Counted from the first letter of the stretch, positions 42,019 through 52,527 are shown. The stretch: DNA of 64,000 nucleotides from Clostridium sp. KNHs214 (GCF_000744935.1 NZ_JQMW01000011.1:372001-436000), one strand, 5' to 3'. A program made the numbers and translations. The notes: generated by a model from the letters alone, not told the origin.

Positions 42019-42939
42019 TTAGAACAGGTAAGAGGTAAAAAGTAAGAAGTAAGAGTTAATGATAAAACTCAAGAAGTTTTTATGATTAAATTCATCATAT
42101 TTTATCTCTATGCCCCATCTTTTAAAATATAATTCTTTAAATTCTTGAATTTTCATAGATTCATCAAATAAATTAGTTACTAAAACTTCTTCAGTTTCTG
42201 AGTCAAGATAGAATTTTATAACTCTAACTTTATATGTTTTTTTATCATGTGTAATTTCTATTATTTGATCCTGCTTTTCTACATTAATTTTTTTCTTGAA
42301 TACATTATTTTTTAGTCTCATGACAAAATAAATATTGCTTTCAATCAACGTAGACATCAGCTCAATACTTGGGTATCCCCTATCAAATAATATCAAGTCC
42401 TTTATTGAAGAAACTTTTTTTATTTCAGAAATTAATTCTAGTGCTATTTTTCTTTCAGAAGTTTCAAAACGATATATTTTACTTTTTATAACAATCTTAT
42501 TTAGCACATCAAAGAGACATGAAGCACTTGCGCGAGCAATGGCTACGCTAGTGTGTTGATTTTTTGCATATCCAAACTCATTTCTCAAGGTTTCTGTATT
42601 AGGTAACTCTATTGTAGTACCATCAATGGCAGTTAATCTGTATCCATTCCAAAGCTTGTATTCATCACATTCTTCATAAATAACATCTACTATTTTATCA
42701 TTTAGCTCAATAAATGCATTAGGATTAATTTTTTGCCTGTTTTCTGAAAAAGCTTGTTTTGAAATTGTATCTTCTCTTTTCAAAATCACTTCAAAAAAAT
42801 TGTTTAATTCTACTTGTAAAGACTTGTTTATCATATTTAGCATAAATAGCATTGTTTCTTTAAATCCCATTTTTCCTGCCCTCGTAAAGTATGATGGACT
42901 TGTTCTATTCGAACATTTAAATATATAGTCCTCAATCAT
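42019..42939 (-). pseudogene. IS4-family transposase, 3'-truncated
   Basis: The 306 codons carry the N-terminal part (MIEDYIFKCSNRTSPSYFTR), first Asp in RLTAIDGTTIEL, second Asp in LILFDRGYPSIELM, and the Y-R-E part of the YREK motif in LYFKRWGIEIKYDE. Directly after KYDE the homology ends in FNHKNFLSFIINS and a stop, so the signature Lys and the C-terminal about 120 residues are missing. It lies between smpB and rnr, flanked by inverted repeats at 41837 and 43185, which may be ends of the original insertion or of MITEs it landed in. It is not functional. Confidence 0.82.
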
Positions 42940-43184
42940 TATTTGACTTTATAACATGGCTTTTTTAAAGCTTTTTTTTAATTTCATTTTTATCACCTTT
43001 AATCATTAGAAATACACAAAATTTATGTGCTCTTTTTGATTATTTGTGATAATTTTAAAATGTAAAGTGTTTTTGAAAGGAATTTTTTACTTTTTATTAC
43101 ATTTTAACTTAATGACATTGGGCGTGAGCCCGTTGATTTATAACGAGTGATTGAGGACTAGGGATTAGAGACTAAGGACTAAAA

Positions 43185-43270
43185 CGAAAGGCTCCGCCTA
43201 AAAAAGATTATGAACCCTTTCCTATCTATAAATTAAAGATTTTCCATAGCGAAGCGGAGGAAAATCATCC
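43185..43270 (+). repeat. Right inverted repeat of the IS4-remnant region
   Basis: CGAAAGGCTCCGCCTAAAAAA through AAAGATTTTCCATAGCGAAG to GGAAAATCATCC. Its inverse is at 41837-41924. The hairpin part also recurs in the glycolytic operon spacers. Confidence 0.7.
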
Positions 43271-43313
43271 TTTAGTCAGCTGTGTTCCTCCTCTGATAGC
43301 CTATGCATGAACT

Positions 43314-43546
43314 GAAAAATCTGTCTTTAAGGTAACAATAAATATATTTTCTTAGACTATTGAGCTAGCCTTAGAAATTCTTTGTTTTCAAATTTCAATA
43401 CCCGTTAAGAAGCTTTCATGTTTGAGCGCCGTCAGAAGCGAGTTTGAAAGCTTTAGGGTATTGAAATTTGAAAACATTAGAATTTCTTGGCGTATTGCGA
43501 ACAGTCTAAAAAATATATTTATTGTGAACTTAAAGACAGATTTTTC
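43314..43546. repeat. 233-bp palindrome downstream of rnr
   Basis: GAAAAATCTGTCTTTAAG on the left faces CTTAAAGACAGATTTTTC on the right. Pairing continues through AATAAATATATTTT, TTAGACT, AAGAAATTCTAATG-like and TTTTCAAATTTCAATACCC blocks to a core with GAGCGCCGTCAGAAGCGAG. It lies 28 bases after the rnr stop and could act as a terminator of the rnr transcript. It is probably a palindromic mobile repeat with a half copy at 41707. Confidence 0.7.
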
Positions 43547-43573
43547 TTATGGCACTTGCTTCTCAATATATTC

Positions 43574-45784
43574 TTACTCTTCGCTTTCGAGATCTTCTAG
43601 TGATATTATTTTATATTCATAAGATTGTATAGCCTCTTCTTTAGACTCTGTTGACTCTTCCTCAGGCTTTTCTTCCTTTAATAATTTAAAGTTAACTTCG
43701 TAGGCATCTAAGTCAACGCTTTCTACTTTAATCTTTACTTTGTTGCCTAATCTATAGGTTTTTTTGGTTCTTTCACCTATTAGACAAAGATGTTTTTCAT
43801 CATAAATATAATAGTCATCATCTAATGTACTTATGTGAACAAGTCCTTCTACAGTATTAGGAAGCTCTACAAACATTCCAAAGTTTGTTACTGAGGAAAT
43901 TATGCCATCATATTCTTCTCCAATTCTTTCACTCATGTATTCAGCTTTCTTCAAGTCGTCTACTTCTCTTTCTGCTTCATCAGCTACCCTTTCTCTTTCT
44001 GAAGATTGCATAGATGCATAATCTACAGCTTTTACTAAATTATTAGTTTTCTTTTCATCTAATCTTCCATTTATAAATTCCTTTATAATCCTATGAATTA
44101 TAAGGTCTGGGTATCTTCTTATTGGTGATGTAAAGTGACAGTAGTATTTAGCTGCCAAACCAAAGTGACCTATGCATTCTGGTGAATATCTAGCTTGTTT
44201 TAGGGAACGAAGTAAAAGTGTGTTTATGACAACTTCTTCATCCTTTCCTTTCACTTGCTCTATTACACCTTGAAGCATTTTAGGATGTATTTCATTTCCC
44301 CATCTTATAGCTACCCCTAAATTATGAGCAAATTCACTAAAGTGCATTAGTTTTTCTTCATCTGGATCTTCATGAACTCTATATACAAAAGGAGTATTAG
44401 CCCAGAACATATGCTCAGCCACTGTTTCATTACAAACTAACATAAATTCTTCTATAATTCTATTAGCTATAGCTCTTTCATATGGTTTAATGTCTATAGG
44501 TTTTCCCTGTGGATTTAATATTATTTTGCACTCTTCAAAGTCAAAATCTATAGCTCCTCTTTTTAACCTCTTGTTATAAAGTATATTACAAAGCTCTTCC
44601 ATAGCCTTAAAGTCTTCTACTAAGTAATCATACTTTTCCATAAGCTCTTTGTCCTTATCCCTAAGTATTTTGGTTACATCAGTGTATGTCATTCTCTCAT
44701 CTGTTTTAATTATACTTTCTACTATTTCATAATTAACAACTTTTCCATCCTTATTTATTTCCATTAGACAGCTCAAGGTTAATCTATCTTCTCTTGGATT
44801 TAAACTACATATGCCATTAGATAACTTCTTAGGAAGCATTGGAATTACTCTGTCTATTAAATAAACAGATGTAGCTCTTTTCAAAGCTTCCTTATCTAAA
44901 GGCGAATTTTCCTTTGCATAGTGAGAAACATCCGCTATATGTACTCCTAAATAATAGTTTCCATTTTCTAATTTTTCTATAGAAACTGCATCATCTAAGT
45001 CCTTAGCATCTTCTCCATCTATAGTGACCATTCTTACATCTCTAAGATCTTTTCTTCTCTTGTATTCCCCTTCCGGTATCTCCATCTCTATATTATCTGT
45101 GTATTTAAGCACCTTTGGCGGAAAATCCTCTGGTAGCTTATATTTCTTTATTATAGATAATATATCAATGCCCTTTTCACCTTTTTTTCCTAGTATTTCT
45201 ACCACTCTACCTTCTGGATTTCTTCTAGGCTCTGGCCATTGAGTAATTTCTATGATTACTATGTCACCACTTTTAGCACCATTTTTTTCTCCTTTTGGTA
45301 TAAACACATCTTGTATTATTCTCTTGTCATGTGGGATTACAAATCCAAAATTTCTACTGTCTTCATAAGTTCCTATTATAGTTGAATTAGTTCTCTCTAA
45401 TATTCTTATTATTTCCCCTTCACATTTTTTATTCTCCGCTTTTTCTTTTGTTATTTTCACCATTACTCTATCGCCATTCATGGCTCCATTCATATTGGAT
45501 GAAGATACAAAAACATCTGGACCTTCTTCATCAGTTATGACAAATCCATATCCCCTAGCATGACTTTGAAGTTTCCCAGGCAATAATCCCATTTTATCTG
45601 GAAGTCCATAATGCTCTGTTCTGGTTTTAACTATCTGACCATCCTTCTCCATGCTTTTTAAAGTGCTTTTAAAGGCTTTTATTTCTTTCTTGCCTATGCC
45701 AAACACCTTAGCTAATTCTGTTATATCCATTGGTTTATATGCTTTTTCCTTCATAAAGGAAAGAATAATTTCTCTTATATTCAT
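43574..45784 (-). CDS. rnr: Ribonuclease R
   Basis: The 736-residue exoribonuclease has an N-terminal winged helix (IREIILSFMKEKAYKPMDIT), cold-shock domains (GYGFVITDEEGPDVFV and NFGFVIPHD), and a catalytic RNB domain with DGEDAKDLDDAVSIEKL and FTSPIRRYPDLIIHR. A C-terminal S1 domain (YDGIISSVTNFGMFVELPN) and an acidic tail follow. It degrades structured RNA 3' to 5' and works with SmpB-tmRNA in clearing non-stop messages. The ATG of MNIREIIL is the only clear start. The 590 bp upstream are without genes. Confidence 0.95.
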   Translation of the reverse strand: MNIREIILSFMKEKAYKPMDITELAKVFGIGKKEIKAFKSTLKSMEKDGQIVKTRTEHYGLPDKMGLLPGKLQSHARGYGFVITDEEGPDVFVSSSNMNGAMNGDRVMVKITKEKAENKKCEGEIIRILERTNSTIIGTYEDSRNFGFVIPHDKRIIQDVFIPKGEKNGAKSGDIVIIEITQWPEPRRNPEGRVVEILGKKGEKGIDILSIIKKYKLPEDFPPKVLKYTDNIEMEIPEGEYKRRKDLRDVRMVTIDGEDAKDLDDAVSIEKLENGNYYLGVHIADVSHYAKENSPLDKEALKRATSVYLIDRVIPMLPKKLSNGICSLNPREDRLTLSCLMEINKDGKVVNYEIVESIIKTDERMTYTDVTKILRDKDKELMEKYDYLVEDFKAMEELCNILYNKRLKRGAIDFDFEECKIILNPQGKPIDIKPYERAIANRIIEEFMLVCNETVAEHMFWANTPFVYRVHEDPDEEKLMHFSEFAHNLGVAIRWGNEIHPKMLQGVIEQVKGKDEEVVINTLLLRSLKQARYSPECIGHFGLAAKYYCHFTSPIRRYPDLIIHRIIKEFINGRLDEKKTNNLVKAVDYASMQSSERERVADEAEREVDDLKKAEYMSERIGEEYDGIISSVTNFGMFVELPNTVEGLVHISTLDDDYYIYDEKHLCLIGERTKKTYRLGNKVKIKVESVDLDAYEVNFKLLKEEKPEEESTESKEEAIQSYEYKIISLEDLESEE

Positions 45785-46324
45785 AATTATCGTTACTTTA
45801 TATATCTAAAATCCATATCTGAAATCAATTTATAATACTATATTTACATTGAATTTACAGCTAAAATCCTCTTATAATATTATATTTCACATTGAATCTT
45901 AGTAAATCAGTAACTTTTCCTCCTCTCCATATCTTTTATTATTGTAACTTATGGCTAAAATTTATTTTCTCTCGTATTTACCTTTCGCTGGATTGTAAAT
46001 GATACTAATTTATACATTAATATTATTTCAAAAACAATATTTATTATTCTCATATTACCATTATACTACATACTTTGCCATAGATTTCTTAATACATTAA
46101 CATTTTGCAAGCACAACCACATTTATATACTTTAAAAATATTTATATTTCATATTTTTTATTATAACAATTCCAAAATTTAAAATATTCCAAAGATATTA
46201 GGAATATTTTTACTTATGTTTTGCAAAATACGATTTATTTATACATTTTTACTATAGATACCGCTGTTCTCATACAAATTTTCTATAATGTGTTTTTCAT
46301 ATTGATAAATATTGCCACCTAATC
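45785..46324. other. AT-rich divergent promoter region
   Basis: This is the gap between rnr and the oligopeptide-binding gene. Both genes start here in opposite directions. I see AT-rich promoter-like words, among them TTTTCTATAATG at about 46280, but no gene or repeat. Confidence 0.5.
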
Positions 46325-46360
46325 TATAATTAATTTCGGGTTAAACCGACATTAATTATA
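46325..46360 (+). promoter_or_regulatory. 36-bp imperfect palindrome before the oligopeptide-binding gene
   Basis: TATAATTAATTTCGGGTT and the inverted TATAATTAATGTCGGTTT agree at 16 of 18 positions. It ends just before the ribosome site GGGGGGAAG. It may be an operator for a repressor or an RNA hairpin that hides the ribosome site. Confidence 0.55.
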
Positions 46361-46373
46361 GGGGGGAAGCTAA

Positions 46374-47969
46374 ATGAAAAAGAAGAAAATACTAAGTCTT
46401 CTTCTTGCAGTAACATGCAGTCTAGGTCTTGTAGCTTGTGGAAATTCTACGTCCAAAAAAGATTCAAAAACTGCTGCTGCTAAAGAAGAAAAAATTAAAG
46501 ATGGTGGAACTATGGTTTTTGCATTTGGTAGTGATCCTACAAAACTAAATCCATTTTATCAAGATAACAGAGTAACTTTTACTGTTAACAATGCTTTATT
46601 TAGTCCACTATTTATTATGGATAGCAATGAAACTAGATATTATTTAGCAGAAAAAGTAGAAGAATCTGCCGATAAACTGACTTATAAAATTAAGTTAAAA
46701 GACAATCTTAAATGGCACGATGGAAAGAAAATAACCGCTGATGATATTATATTCTCTATAAATACTATATGGGATGAAAAACAATGTATAGGCGATAGAG
46801 AGAGTTTCTTAATTGGCGGCAAAAAATTTGAAATGAAAAAAGTAGATGACTTAAACTTAGAGATTAAATTACCTCAAGTTTATATGCCTTTTAAAGGAGT
46901 TATTGGGGGGTTACGTCCAATTCCAAAACACGTTTATGAAAGTGAAAAAGACCTAGCTAAATCAGAGAAAAATAATAAACCAGTTGGTTCAGGTCCTTAT
47001 AAATTTAAAGAATGGAAAAAGGGAGATCACTTAACTATAGAAAGATTTAATGACTATTTTGGCGGAAAACCTCATATAGATCAAATAGTTTATAAAGTAT
47101 CTGCTGATAAAAATAGTGGTGCTATAGCTTTTGAAAATGGTGAAGTAAATGCAACTTATTTAACTGAGAAAAAATTCAACACTTATTCAAAAGATGATAA
47201 GTATAAAACTTATAAGTTTGATGAATCTATGCCAGAATATATGGTATTTAACTTTGAAAATAAGCTTCTAGGCAAAAAAGAGGTTAGGCAAGCTATAAGT
47301 TACGCCATAAATAGGCAGGATTTATTAAAGAGTATATTTGAAAATATCGAAAATGCTAAACCAGCTTATTCTGTATTCCCACCAAGCACTTTATATTACA
47401 CAGATAAAGTTGAACATTATGATTACAATATAGAAAAAGCTAAAGGTTTGATGAAAAAGGCTAATGTAGAAAAAGCAACTTTAAAATTTGGATATATAGC
47501 TGGAAACGAAAAAGATGTAAATCAGTTTAATGTTATTAAAGAAAATTTAAAAGCTATAGGAATAGATGTTAAACCAGTACCACTTGAACAGCAAGCATTT
47601 TTCTCTCAAGTATTCGGAGAAACTCCTAAAACTTTTGATTTAACTTTAAATGCTTATGTTTGTGGTACAGAACCTGACGCTTATTCAGGATTATTTGTAA
47701 AAGGCGGCGCTATGAACTGGAGTGGCTATTCTAATGCTGAATTAGATGAACTATGGAAAAAAGCTGCTATAGAAACTAATGAAGCTAAAAGAAAAGAAAT
47801 GTATGAAACTATTCAAAAGAAGTTAGCTGAAGATGCTGTTCAATACAATATAGATTACTCTGCTTCAATGATAGGCGTAAGTGCAAATATAGGTGGAGTA
47901 GAAAAAGCTAAAACAGTTCCAATATACATGTTTGAAGACTTATCTAAATTGTATTTTATTGAAAAATAA
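46374..47969 (+). CDS. oppA: Oligopeptide ABC transporter substrate-binding lipoprotein
   Basis: The 531-residue protein begins MKKKKILSLLLAVTCSLGLV followed by ACGN, a lipoprotein signal with the lipidated Cys at residue 22, so it is anchored outside the membrane. The SBP family 5 pattern is present: FGSDPTKLNPFYQDNR, KLKDNLKWHDGKKITADDII, KPVGSGPYKFKEWKKG and RQAISYAINRQDLL. Family 5 proteins bind peptides, and sometimes nickel or sugars. Two matching permease genes follow after a MITE insertion. ATPase genes are missing here. The gene symbol is by family only. Confidence 0.88.
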   Translation: MKKKKILSLLLAVTCSLGLVACGNSTSKKDSKTAAAKEEKIKDGGTMVFAFGSDPTKLNPFYQDNRVTFTVNNALFSPLFIMDSNETRYYLAEKVEESADKLTYKIKLKDNLKWHDGKKITADDIIFSINTIWDEKQCIGDRESFLIGGKKFEMKKVDDLNLEIKLPQVYMPFKGVIGGLRPIPKHVYESEKDLAKSEKNNKPVGSGPYKFKEWKKGDHLTIERFNDYFGGKPHIDQIVYKVSADKNSGAIAFENGEVNATYLTEKKFNTYSKDDKYKTYKFDESMPEYMVFNFENKLLGKKEVRQAISYAINRQDLLKSIFENIENAKPAYSVFPPSTLYYTDKVEHYDYNIEKAKGLMKKANVEKATLKFGYIAGNEKDVNQFNVIKENLKAIGIDVKPVPLEQQAFFSQVFGETPKTFDLTLNAYVCGTEPDAYSGLFVKGGAMNWSGYSNAELDELWKKAAIETNEAKRKEMYETIQKKLAEDAVQYNIDYSASMIGVSANIGGVEKAKTVPIYMFEDLSKLYFIEK

Positions 47970-48034
47970 TATGATATAAACGAATCCAATGCAATATCAT
48001 ATATAATCAGTAATATTATAAACATATTATATTC

Positions 48035-48349
48035 ATGATTATCCCACAAAAAGCATTACATTACCTGAATTATGAAATTTCTCTGGAATGACTTGCATAA
48101 GAAGCGAAGGAACTGTTTAAATTTAATTTTAGAAATTCTTCTTTTAGACAGATAAAATTATCGTAACCCTTAAAAGGACGCCAGGCTAGCGAACCTGAGG
48201 CAGGACGCTGAATGTGAGCGTTAGATAATTTTATATGGCTAAAAGATTAGAATTTCTTAAATTAAATTTATTGTTCCGAGCTCTTATGCAAGTCATGGAG
48301 GAGAAATTTCATAATTTCATCACATTATACCTTATTGTGGTTTAATCAT
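48035..48349. mobile_element. 315-bp palindromic MITE, copy 2
   Basis: It has the same length as the copy at 7203-7517 and I count three base differences. ATTC stands on both sides (48031-48034 and 48350-48353), a 4-bp target duplication. It is inserted between the binding-protein gene and the permease genes and may weaken their cotranscription, as the palindrome can form a very long hairpin in RNA. Confidence 0.88.
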
Positions 48350-48370
48350 ATTCATAAGTAGATTATAAAT

Positions 48371-48412
48371 TAAGGGGCATGCTTGGATTAATATCCATCC
48401 ATGCCCTTTATT
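48371..48412 (+). terminator. Terminator-like hairpin between binding protein and permeases
   Basis: TAAGGGGCATG pairs with CATGCCCTTTA, followed by TTGTAAAAAAA. It was probably the original attenuator or terminator behind the binding-protein gene, letting it be expressed more than the permeases. Confidence 0.6.
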
Positions 48413-48470
48413 GTAAAAAAATTATTTAAAAACTTGCACTTCTCAGATGTGCATTAAAGGTTGGTGTTTT

Positions 48471-49424
48471 ATGAAAAAATACATATTTAAAAGAATTCTA
48501 CAGGCTCTACCAATGTTATTTGTTATATCTATAATTTCTTTTGCTCTTATGAACTTTGCTCCCGGAAATCCTGCTCATGCCTTTATAACCCCTAAAATGA
48601 ATGCTAAACAAGTGGCTAAAATAAAGGAAGAACTAGGATTAAACGATCCTGTACCTATAAGATACACAAAATGGTTAAAAAACTGTACTAAGGGTAACTT
48701 CGGATACTCCTATATAACGCATGAACCTGTGCTAAAAGAAATGGGGGTTCGTCTTCCGACTACTTTAGGGCTTATGGGAGTAACCATGCTTATGTCTGTG
48801 ATTATATCTATTCCATTAGGTATGATTTCGGCACTTAAGAAAAACTCCAAAACTGATAATATTATTACAGGTATTTCTTATATAGGTATATCCATCCCTA
48901 GTTTTTGGTTTGCTATGCTTATTATTATACTTTTCTCTAGTAAACTAAAGCTACTACCTTCTTCAGGTATGAGAAGTATAGGGGTAAATTCTCCCCTAGA
49001 TTTAATAAAACACAGCATAATGCCTTGCGCTGTGCTATGTTTTCCAAATATAGCTGTACTTACAAGATATATACGTTCTAGTGCCTTATCACAACTAAAA
49101 GAAGATTATATAGTAACTGCTTTGAGCAAAGGTCTTTCTACTAAAGCTGTACTATATAAACATGTTTTAAAAAACTCCATTCTCCCTTTAATAACTATAC
49201 TAGGCATGAGTCTTCCAGAGCTTGTTTCAGGAGCTTTCATTACAGAAACTATATTTGGTTGGCCAGGCATGGGGAGATTTGGCGTAGAAGCCATATTTAA
49301 TAGAGATTATCCTGTAATTATGGCTATGACACTTATATCTTCTTCACTGCTTATTTTAGGAAACTTAATTTCAGATATTTTGTACGGAATTGTTGATCCA
49401 AGAATTAGGGTGGTGGATAAATAA
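48471..49424 (+). CDS. oppB: OppB-type peptide ABC transporter permease
   Basis: The protein has 317 residues from the ATG at 48471 (AAAGG upstream; the frame is open eight codons further back). The first membrane helix is typical, YIFKRILQALPMLFVISIIS, then GNPAHAF and LGLNDPVPIRYTKWL. Six helices in all, with the EAA loop SALSQLKEDYIVTALSKGLS contacting the ATPases. It ends DPRIRVVD. The stop overlaps the next start by one base. The ATPase partners must come from another locus. Confidence 0.9.
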   Translation: MKKYIFKRILQALPMLFVISIISFALMNFAPGNPAHAFITPKMNAKQVAKIKEELGLNDPVPIRYTKWLKNCTKGNFGYSYITHEPVLKEMGVRLPTTLGLMGVTMLMSVIISIPLGMISALKKNSKTDNIITGISYIGISIPSFWFAMLIIILFSSKLKLLPSSGMRSIGVNSPLDLIKHSIMPCAVLCFPNIAVLTRYIRSSALSQLKEDYIVTALSKGLSTKAVLYKHVLKNSILPLITILGMSLPELVSGAFITETIFGWPGMGRFGVEAIFNRDYPVIMAMTLISSSLLILGNLISDILYGIVDPRIRVVDK

Positions 49425-50272
49425 TGAAAAATAGATTGTTTATAAATTTAAAAATACATTTTAAAAAGAACAAATTAGCTTTAATTTCTTCCATTATATT
49501 ATCAATAATTATATTAAGCTCTCTACTTGCCTTTTTATCTCCTTATGATCCAAATAAGATAAACGTTTCAAATAAATTGGCATCTCCCAGTATTCAACAT
49601 ATATTTGGTACTGATGAACTAGGAAGAGATTATTTCACAAGAGCACTTTATGGTGGTAGAATATCACTTAAGGTTGGCTTCTTATCAATGCTAGTATCCA
49701 TTTCCCTTGGAACTATAATAGGTGTTATAAGTGGCTATTTAGGCGGTATAGTTGATAGTTTTATTATGAGAATTATAGACATACTCATGTGTATACCAAC
49801 TTTTTTTCTTATATTAATAGCTAATGCCTATCTAGAACCAAGCATAAACAATATAATAGCTATAATTGGTCTATTTGGTTGGATGGGTGTTGCTAGAGTA
49901 GTACGTTCCGAAACTTTATCTTATAAACAAAGAGAATATGTTTTATGTTCTAAATCCTTGGGGGCAAATAATCTTCACATAATTTTTAAACACATTATAC
50001 CAGATGTTATTTCCTCTGTTATAGTCATGTCTACCTTGAATATAGCAGGAGCCATACTTACAGAATCCTCTTTAAGTTTCTTGGGACTTGGTGTCCAGCA
50101 GCCCATGGCTTCTTGGGGGAGTATGCTGCAAAATGCACAAAGCTACATAACAGATAAACCTCATATGGCTATATGTCCTGGACTGTTTATTTTACTTACA
50201 GTACTCAGCTTTAATGTACTAGGTGATACCATTAGGATTGCTCTAGACCCAAAAATCAACGAACAAATTTAA
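49424..50272 (+). CDS. oppC: OppC-type peptide ABC transporter permease
   Basis: The 282-residue protein has the OppC N-terminus (FKKNKLALISSIILSIIILS), the FGTDELGRDYFTRALYGGRI motif, the EAA loop SETLSYKQREYVLCSKSLGA and the end FNVLGDTIRIALDPKI. It is the second half of the heterodimeric channel with the upstream permease. The ATG overlaps the stop of oppB by one base, so they are coupled. OppD/OppF ATPases would be expected next, but a terminator and hppA on the other strand follow. Confidence 0.9.
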   Translation: MKNRLFINLKIHFKKNKLALISSIILSIIILSSLLAFLSPYDPNKINVSNKLASPSIQHIFGTDELGRDYFTRALYGGRISLKVGFLSMLVSISLGTIIGVISGYLGGIVDSFIMRIIDILMCIPTFFLILIANAYLEPSINNIIAIIGLFGWMGVARVVRSETLSYKQREYVLCSKSLGANNLHIIFKHIIPDVISSVIVMSTLNIAGAILTESSLSFLGLGVQQPMASWGSMLQNAQSYITDKPHMAICPGLFILLTVLSFNVLGDTIRIALDPKINEQI

Positions 50273-50430
50273 TAACTCGTAAAAGCTATTCCTAAGTGCT
50301 AAAATTCAGAAAATTTTTTACCCTTATCTTTCATCACTTTCTCAGCGTACTGCCCTCTTAGGCTAATAAGCACTGTTATAAGTCTAAGATGAACTTTTCC
50401 CTACAAGTAGGTGCCATTTGCTAGCATAAT

Positions 50431-50475
50431 AGAAATAAAAAAAGCGCACTGCACAGTGCGCTTTTTCTATTTCTA
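50431..50475. terminator. Bidirectional terminator between oppC and hppA
   Basis: AGAAATAAAAAAAGCGCACTG pairs with CAGTGCGCTTTTTCTATTTCT, a near-perfect stem with A-runs and T-runs on both sides. It ends both converging units. Confidence 0.88.
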
Positions 50476-52503
50476 TTTAAAAAGATTTAATAATATTCCA
50501 CCATATTGAACCATTACTGGTGCAAATACTAGTGCAACTATTGTCATAAGTTTTATTAATATGTTCATAGCAGGGCCTGATGTATCCTTGAATGGGTCAC
50601 CTACAGTGTCTCCAACAACTGCTGCTTTATGAGCATTGCTGCCTTTTCCACCATGTGCTCCACCTTCAATGTATTTCTTAGCATTATCCCATGCTCCACC
50701 AGAGTTAGCCATGAATATAGCCATAAGAACTCCTGTTGCAACAGCTCCACCTATTAATCCGCCTAGAGCTTCTGGTCCTAATAATAAACCTATTAATAGA
50801 GGAACTACTATAGCAAGTATTCCTGGTAATAACATTTCTTTTAATGCTGCTCCTGTTGATATATCAACACAGCTCTTATAATCAGGTTTTCCTTTACCTT
50901 CCATGATTCCTGGAATTGTTTTAAATTGTCTTCTAACTTCTTCTATCATTTGGTTAGCTGCTTTACCAACTGATTCCATTGTTAAAGCACCAAATAAGAA
51001 TGGAAGCATCGCTCCTATTAATAATCCTGTAAGTGTTACTGGATTTAATAAATCTATAGTTTCTAATTTAACTGCTTGCGCATAAGATGCAAATAATCCA
51101 AGAGCTGTAAGAGCTGCTGAACCTATTGCAAATCCCTTACCTATAGCTGCAGTTGTGTTACCAACTGAGTCTAGTTTGTCAGTTATTTCTCTTACTTCGT
51201 GAGGAAGTCCTGACATTTCAGCTATACCACCAGCATTGTCTGCTATTGGACCATATGCGTCAACTGCAACAGTTATACCTGTAGTTGAAAGCATACCTAC
51301 AGCTGCTAAAGATATACCGTATAATCCATGAGCTACAGTAGTTGCTCCATCCATTATAAAGAATGAAACTAAAACTCCAACACCTATAAGGATTATTGGT
51401 AATACAGTAGAGTACATTCCGACTGCTAATCCAGATATTATTGTTGTAGCTGCACCTGTTTCTGATTGCATACCAATCTTTTTAACAGATTTATATTCAT
51501 CAGAAGTATACATTTCTGTTATTTTACCTATTAACATACCTACAACTAATCCTGCTGTTATAGCAGCAAAAGCTTTTAGGTTTCCAAATACATAGTTACT
51601 TAATATAAAGGCTACAATTATAACTAGAACACCACTTATAGTTGTTCCTGTATTTAAAGCCTTTTGTGGGTTTGAAGATTTACTCTTTCTAGCTATTAAA
51701 ACACCTACGATTGAGGCTATAATTCCTATTGCTGATAATAACATTGGGAACAATATAGCTCCTTTTTCAAGGTTAACACTTCCAGTAAATAATGCTCCAA
51801 GAGTTAAAGCTGAAATTATAGAACCAACATAAGATTCAAATAAGTCCGCTCCCATACCTGCAACGTCACCAACGTTATCTCCAACGTTATCTGCTATAAC
51901 TGCTGGGTTTCTTGGGTCATCTTCTGGTATTCCTGCTTCTACTTTACCAACTAAGTCTGCTCCAACGTCTGCTGCTTTAGTGTATATTCCACCACCAACA
52001 CGTGCAAATAAAGCTATTGAGCTGGCTCCTAGTCCAAAACCTGTTAAGAATTCAGTGTTTCCACCAAATATCATGTATAACACGCTTAGTCCTATTATTC
52101 CAAGACCAACAACTGACATTCCCATAACTGCTCCGCCAGAGAATGCAATTTCAAGAGCTTTTGATTGTCCATGTCTCGCTGCATTAGCAGTTCTTACGTT
52201 TGCTTTAGTAGCAACTCTCATTCCAAAGTAACCTGCTAATATTGAGAATATAGCTCCTACTACGAAACATACTGCTGTTTGCCAACCAATAGCAACTGCT
52301 ATAAGTACAAATACTATTACTATAAATATTGATAATGACTTATACTCTCTTCCTAAGAAAGCCATAGCACCTTCATGTATGTAACCTGCGATTTCCTTCA
52401 TTCTATCAGTACCAGCTTCTTCTTTAGATATAGCGGCGCTTAGAATAAAAGCAAATACTAGTGCTAAAATACCTGCAATAGCTGCATAAATATTAGTATT
52501 CAA
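50473..52503 (-). CDS. hppA: Membrane-bound K+-dependent pyrophosphatase (ion pump)
   Basis: The 676-residue protein has about 16 membrane helices. The catalytic loops are present: [40 protein letters not shown], and [19 protein letters not shown]. The segment [19 protein letters not shown] has Ala in the position that marks K+-dependent enzymes (Lys in K+-independent ones). Members of this group pump Na+ or H+ across the membrane using pyrophosphate. Na+ pumping is likely for a Clostridium but not proved by sequence. It lies 24 bp downstream of secG on the same strand. Confidence 0.95.
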   Translation of the reverse strand: MNTNIYAAIAGILALVFAFILSAAISKEEAGTDRMKEIAGYIHEGAMAFLGREYKSLSIFIVIVFVLIAVAIGWQTAVCFVVGAIFSILAGYFGMRVATKANVRTANAARHGQSKALEIAFSGGAVMGMSVVGLGIIGLSVLYMIFGGNTEFLTGFGLGASSIALFARVGGGIYTKAADVGADLVGKVEAGIPEDDPRNPAVIADNVGDNVGDVAGMGADLFESYVGSIISALTLGALFTGSVNLEKGAILFPMLLSAIGIIASIVGVLIARKSKSSNPQKALNTGTTISGVLVIIVAFILSNYVFGNLKAFAAITAGLVVGMLIGKITEMYTSDEYKSVKKIGMQSETGAATTIISGLAVGMYSTVLPIILIGVGVLVSFFIMDGATTVAHGLYGISLAAVGMLSTTGITVAVDAYGPIADNAGGIAEMSGLPHEVREITDKLDSVGNTTAAIGKGFAIGSAALTALGLFASYAQAVKLETIDLLNPVTLTGLLIGAMLPFLFGALTMESVGKAANQMIEEVRRQFKTIPGIMEGKGKPDYKSCVDISTGAALKEMLLPGILAIVVPLLIGLLLGPEALGGLIGGAVATGVLMAIFMANSGGAWDNAKKYIEGGAHGGKGSNAHKAAVVGDTVGDPFKDTSGPAMNILIKLMTIVALVFAPVMVQYGGILLNLFK

Positions 52504-52527
52504 TTCTTATTCCTCCTATATTAAATT

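Noticed and set aside
42019-42939. Functional IS4-family transposase
   Set aside because: The last part of the YREK motif and the C-terminal region are missing, so the gene cannot make a complete enzyme.
49106-49294. Antisense frames in oppB, hppA and the glycolytic genes
   Set aside because: They are short, lack ribosome sites and lie opposite clear conserved proteins.
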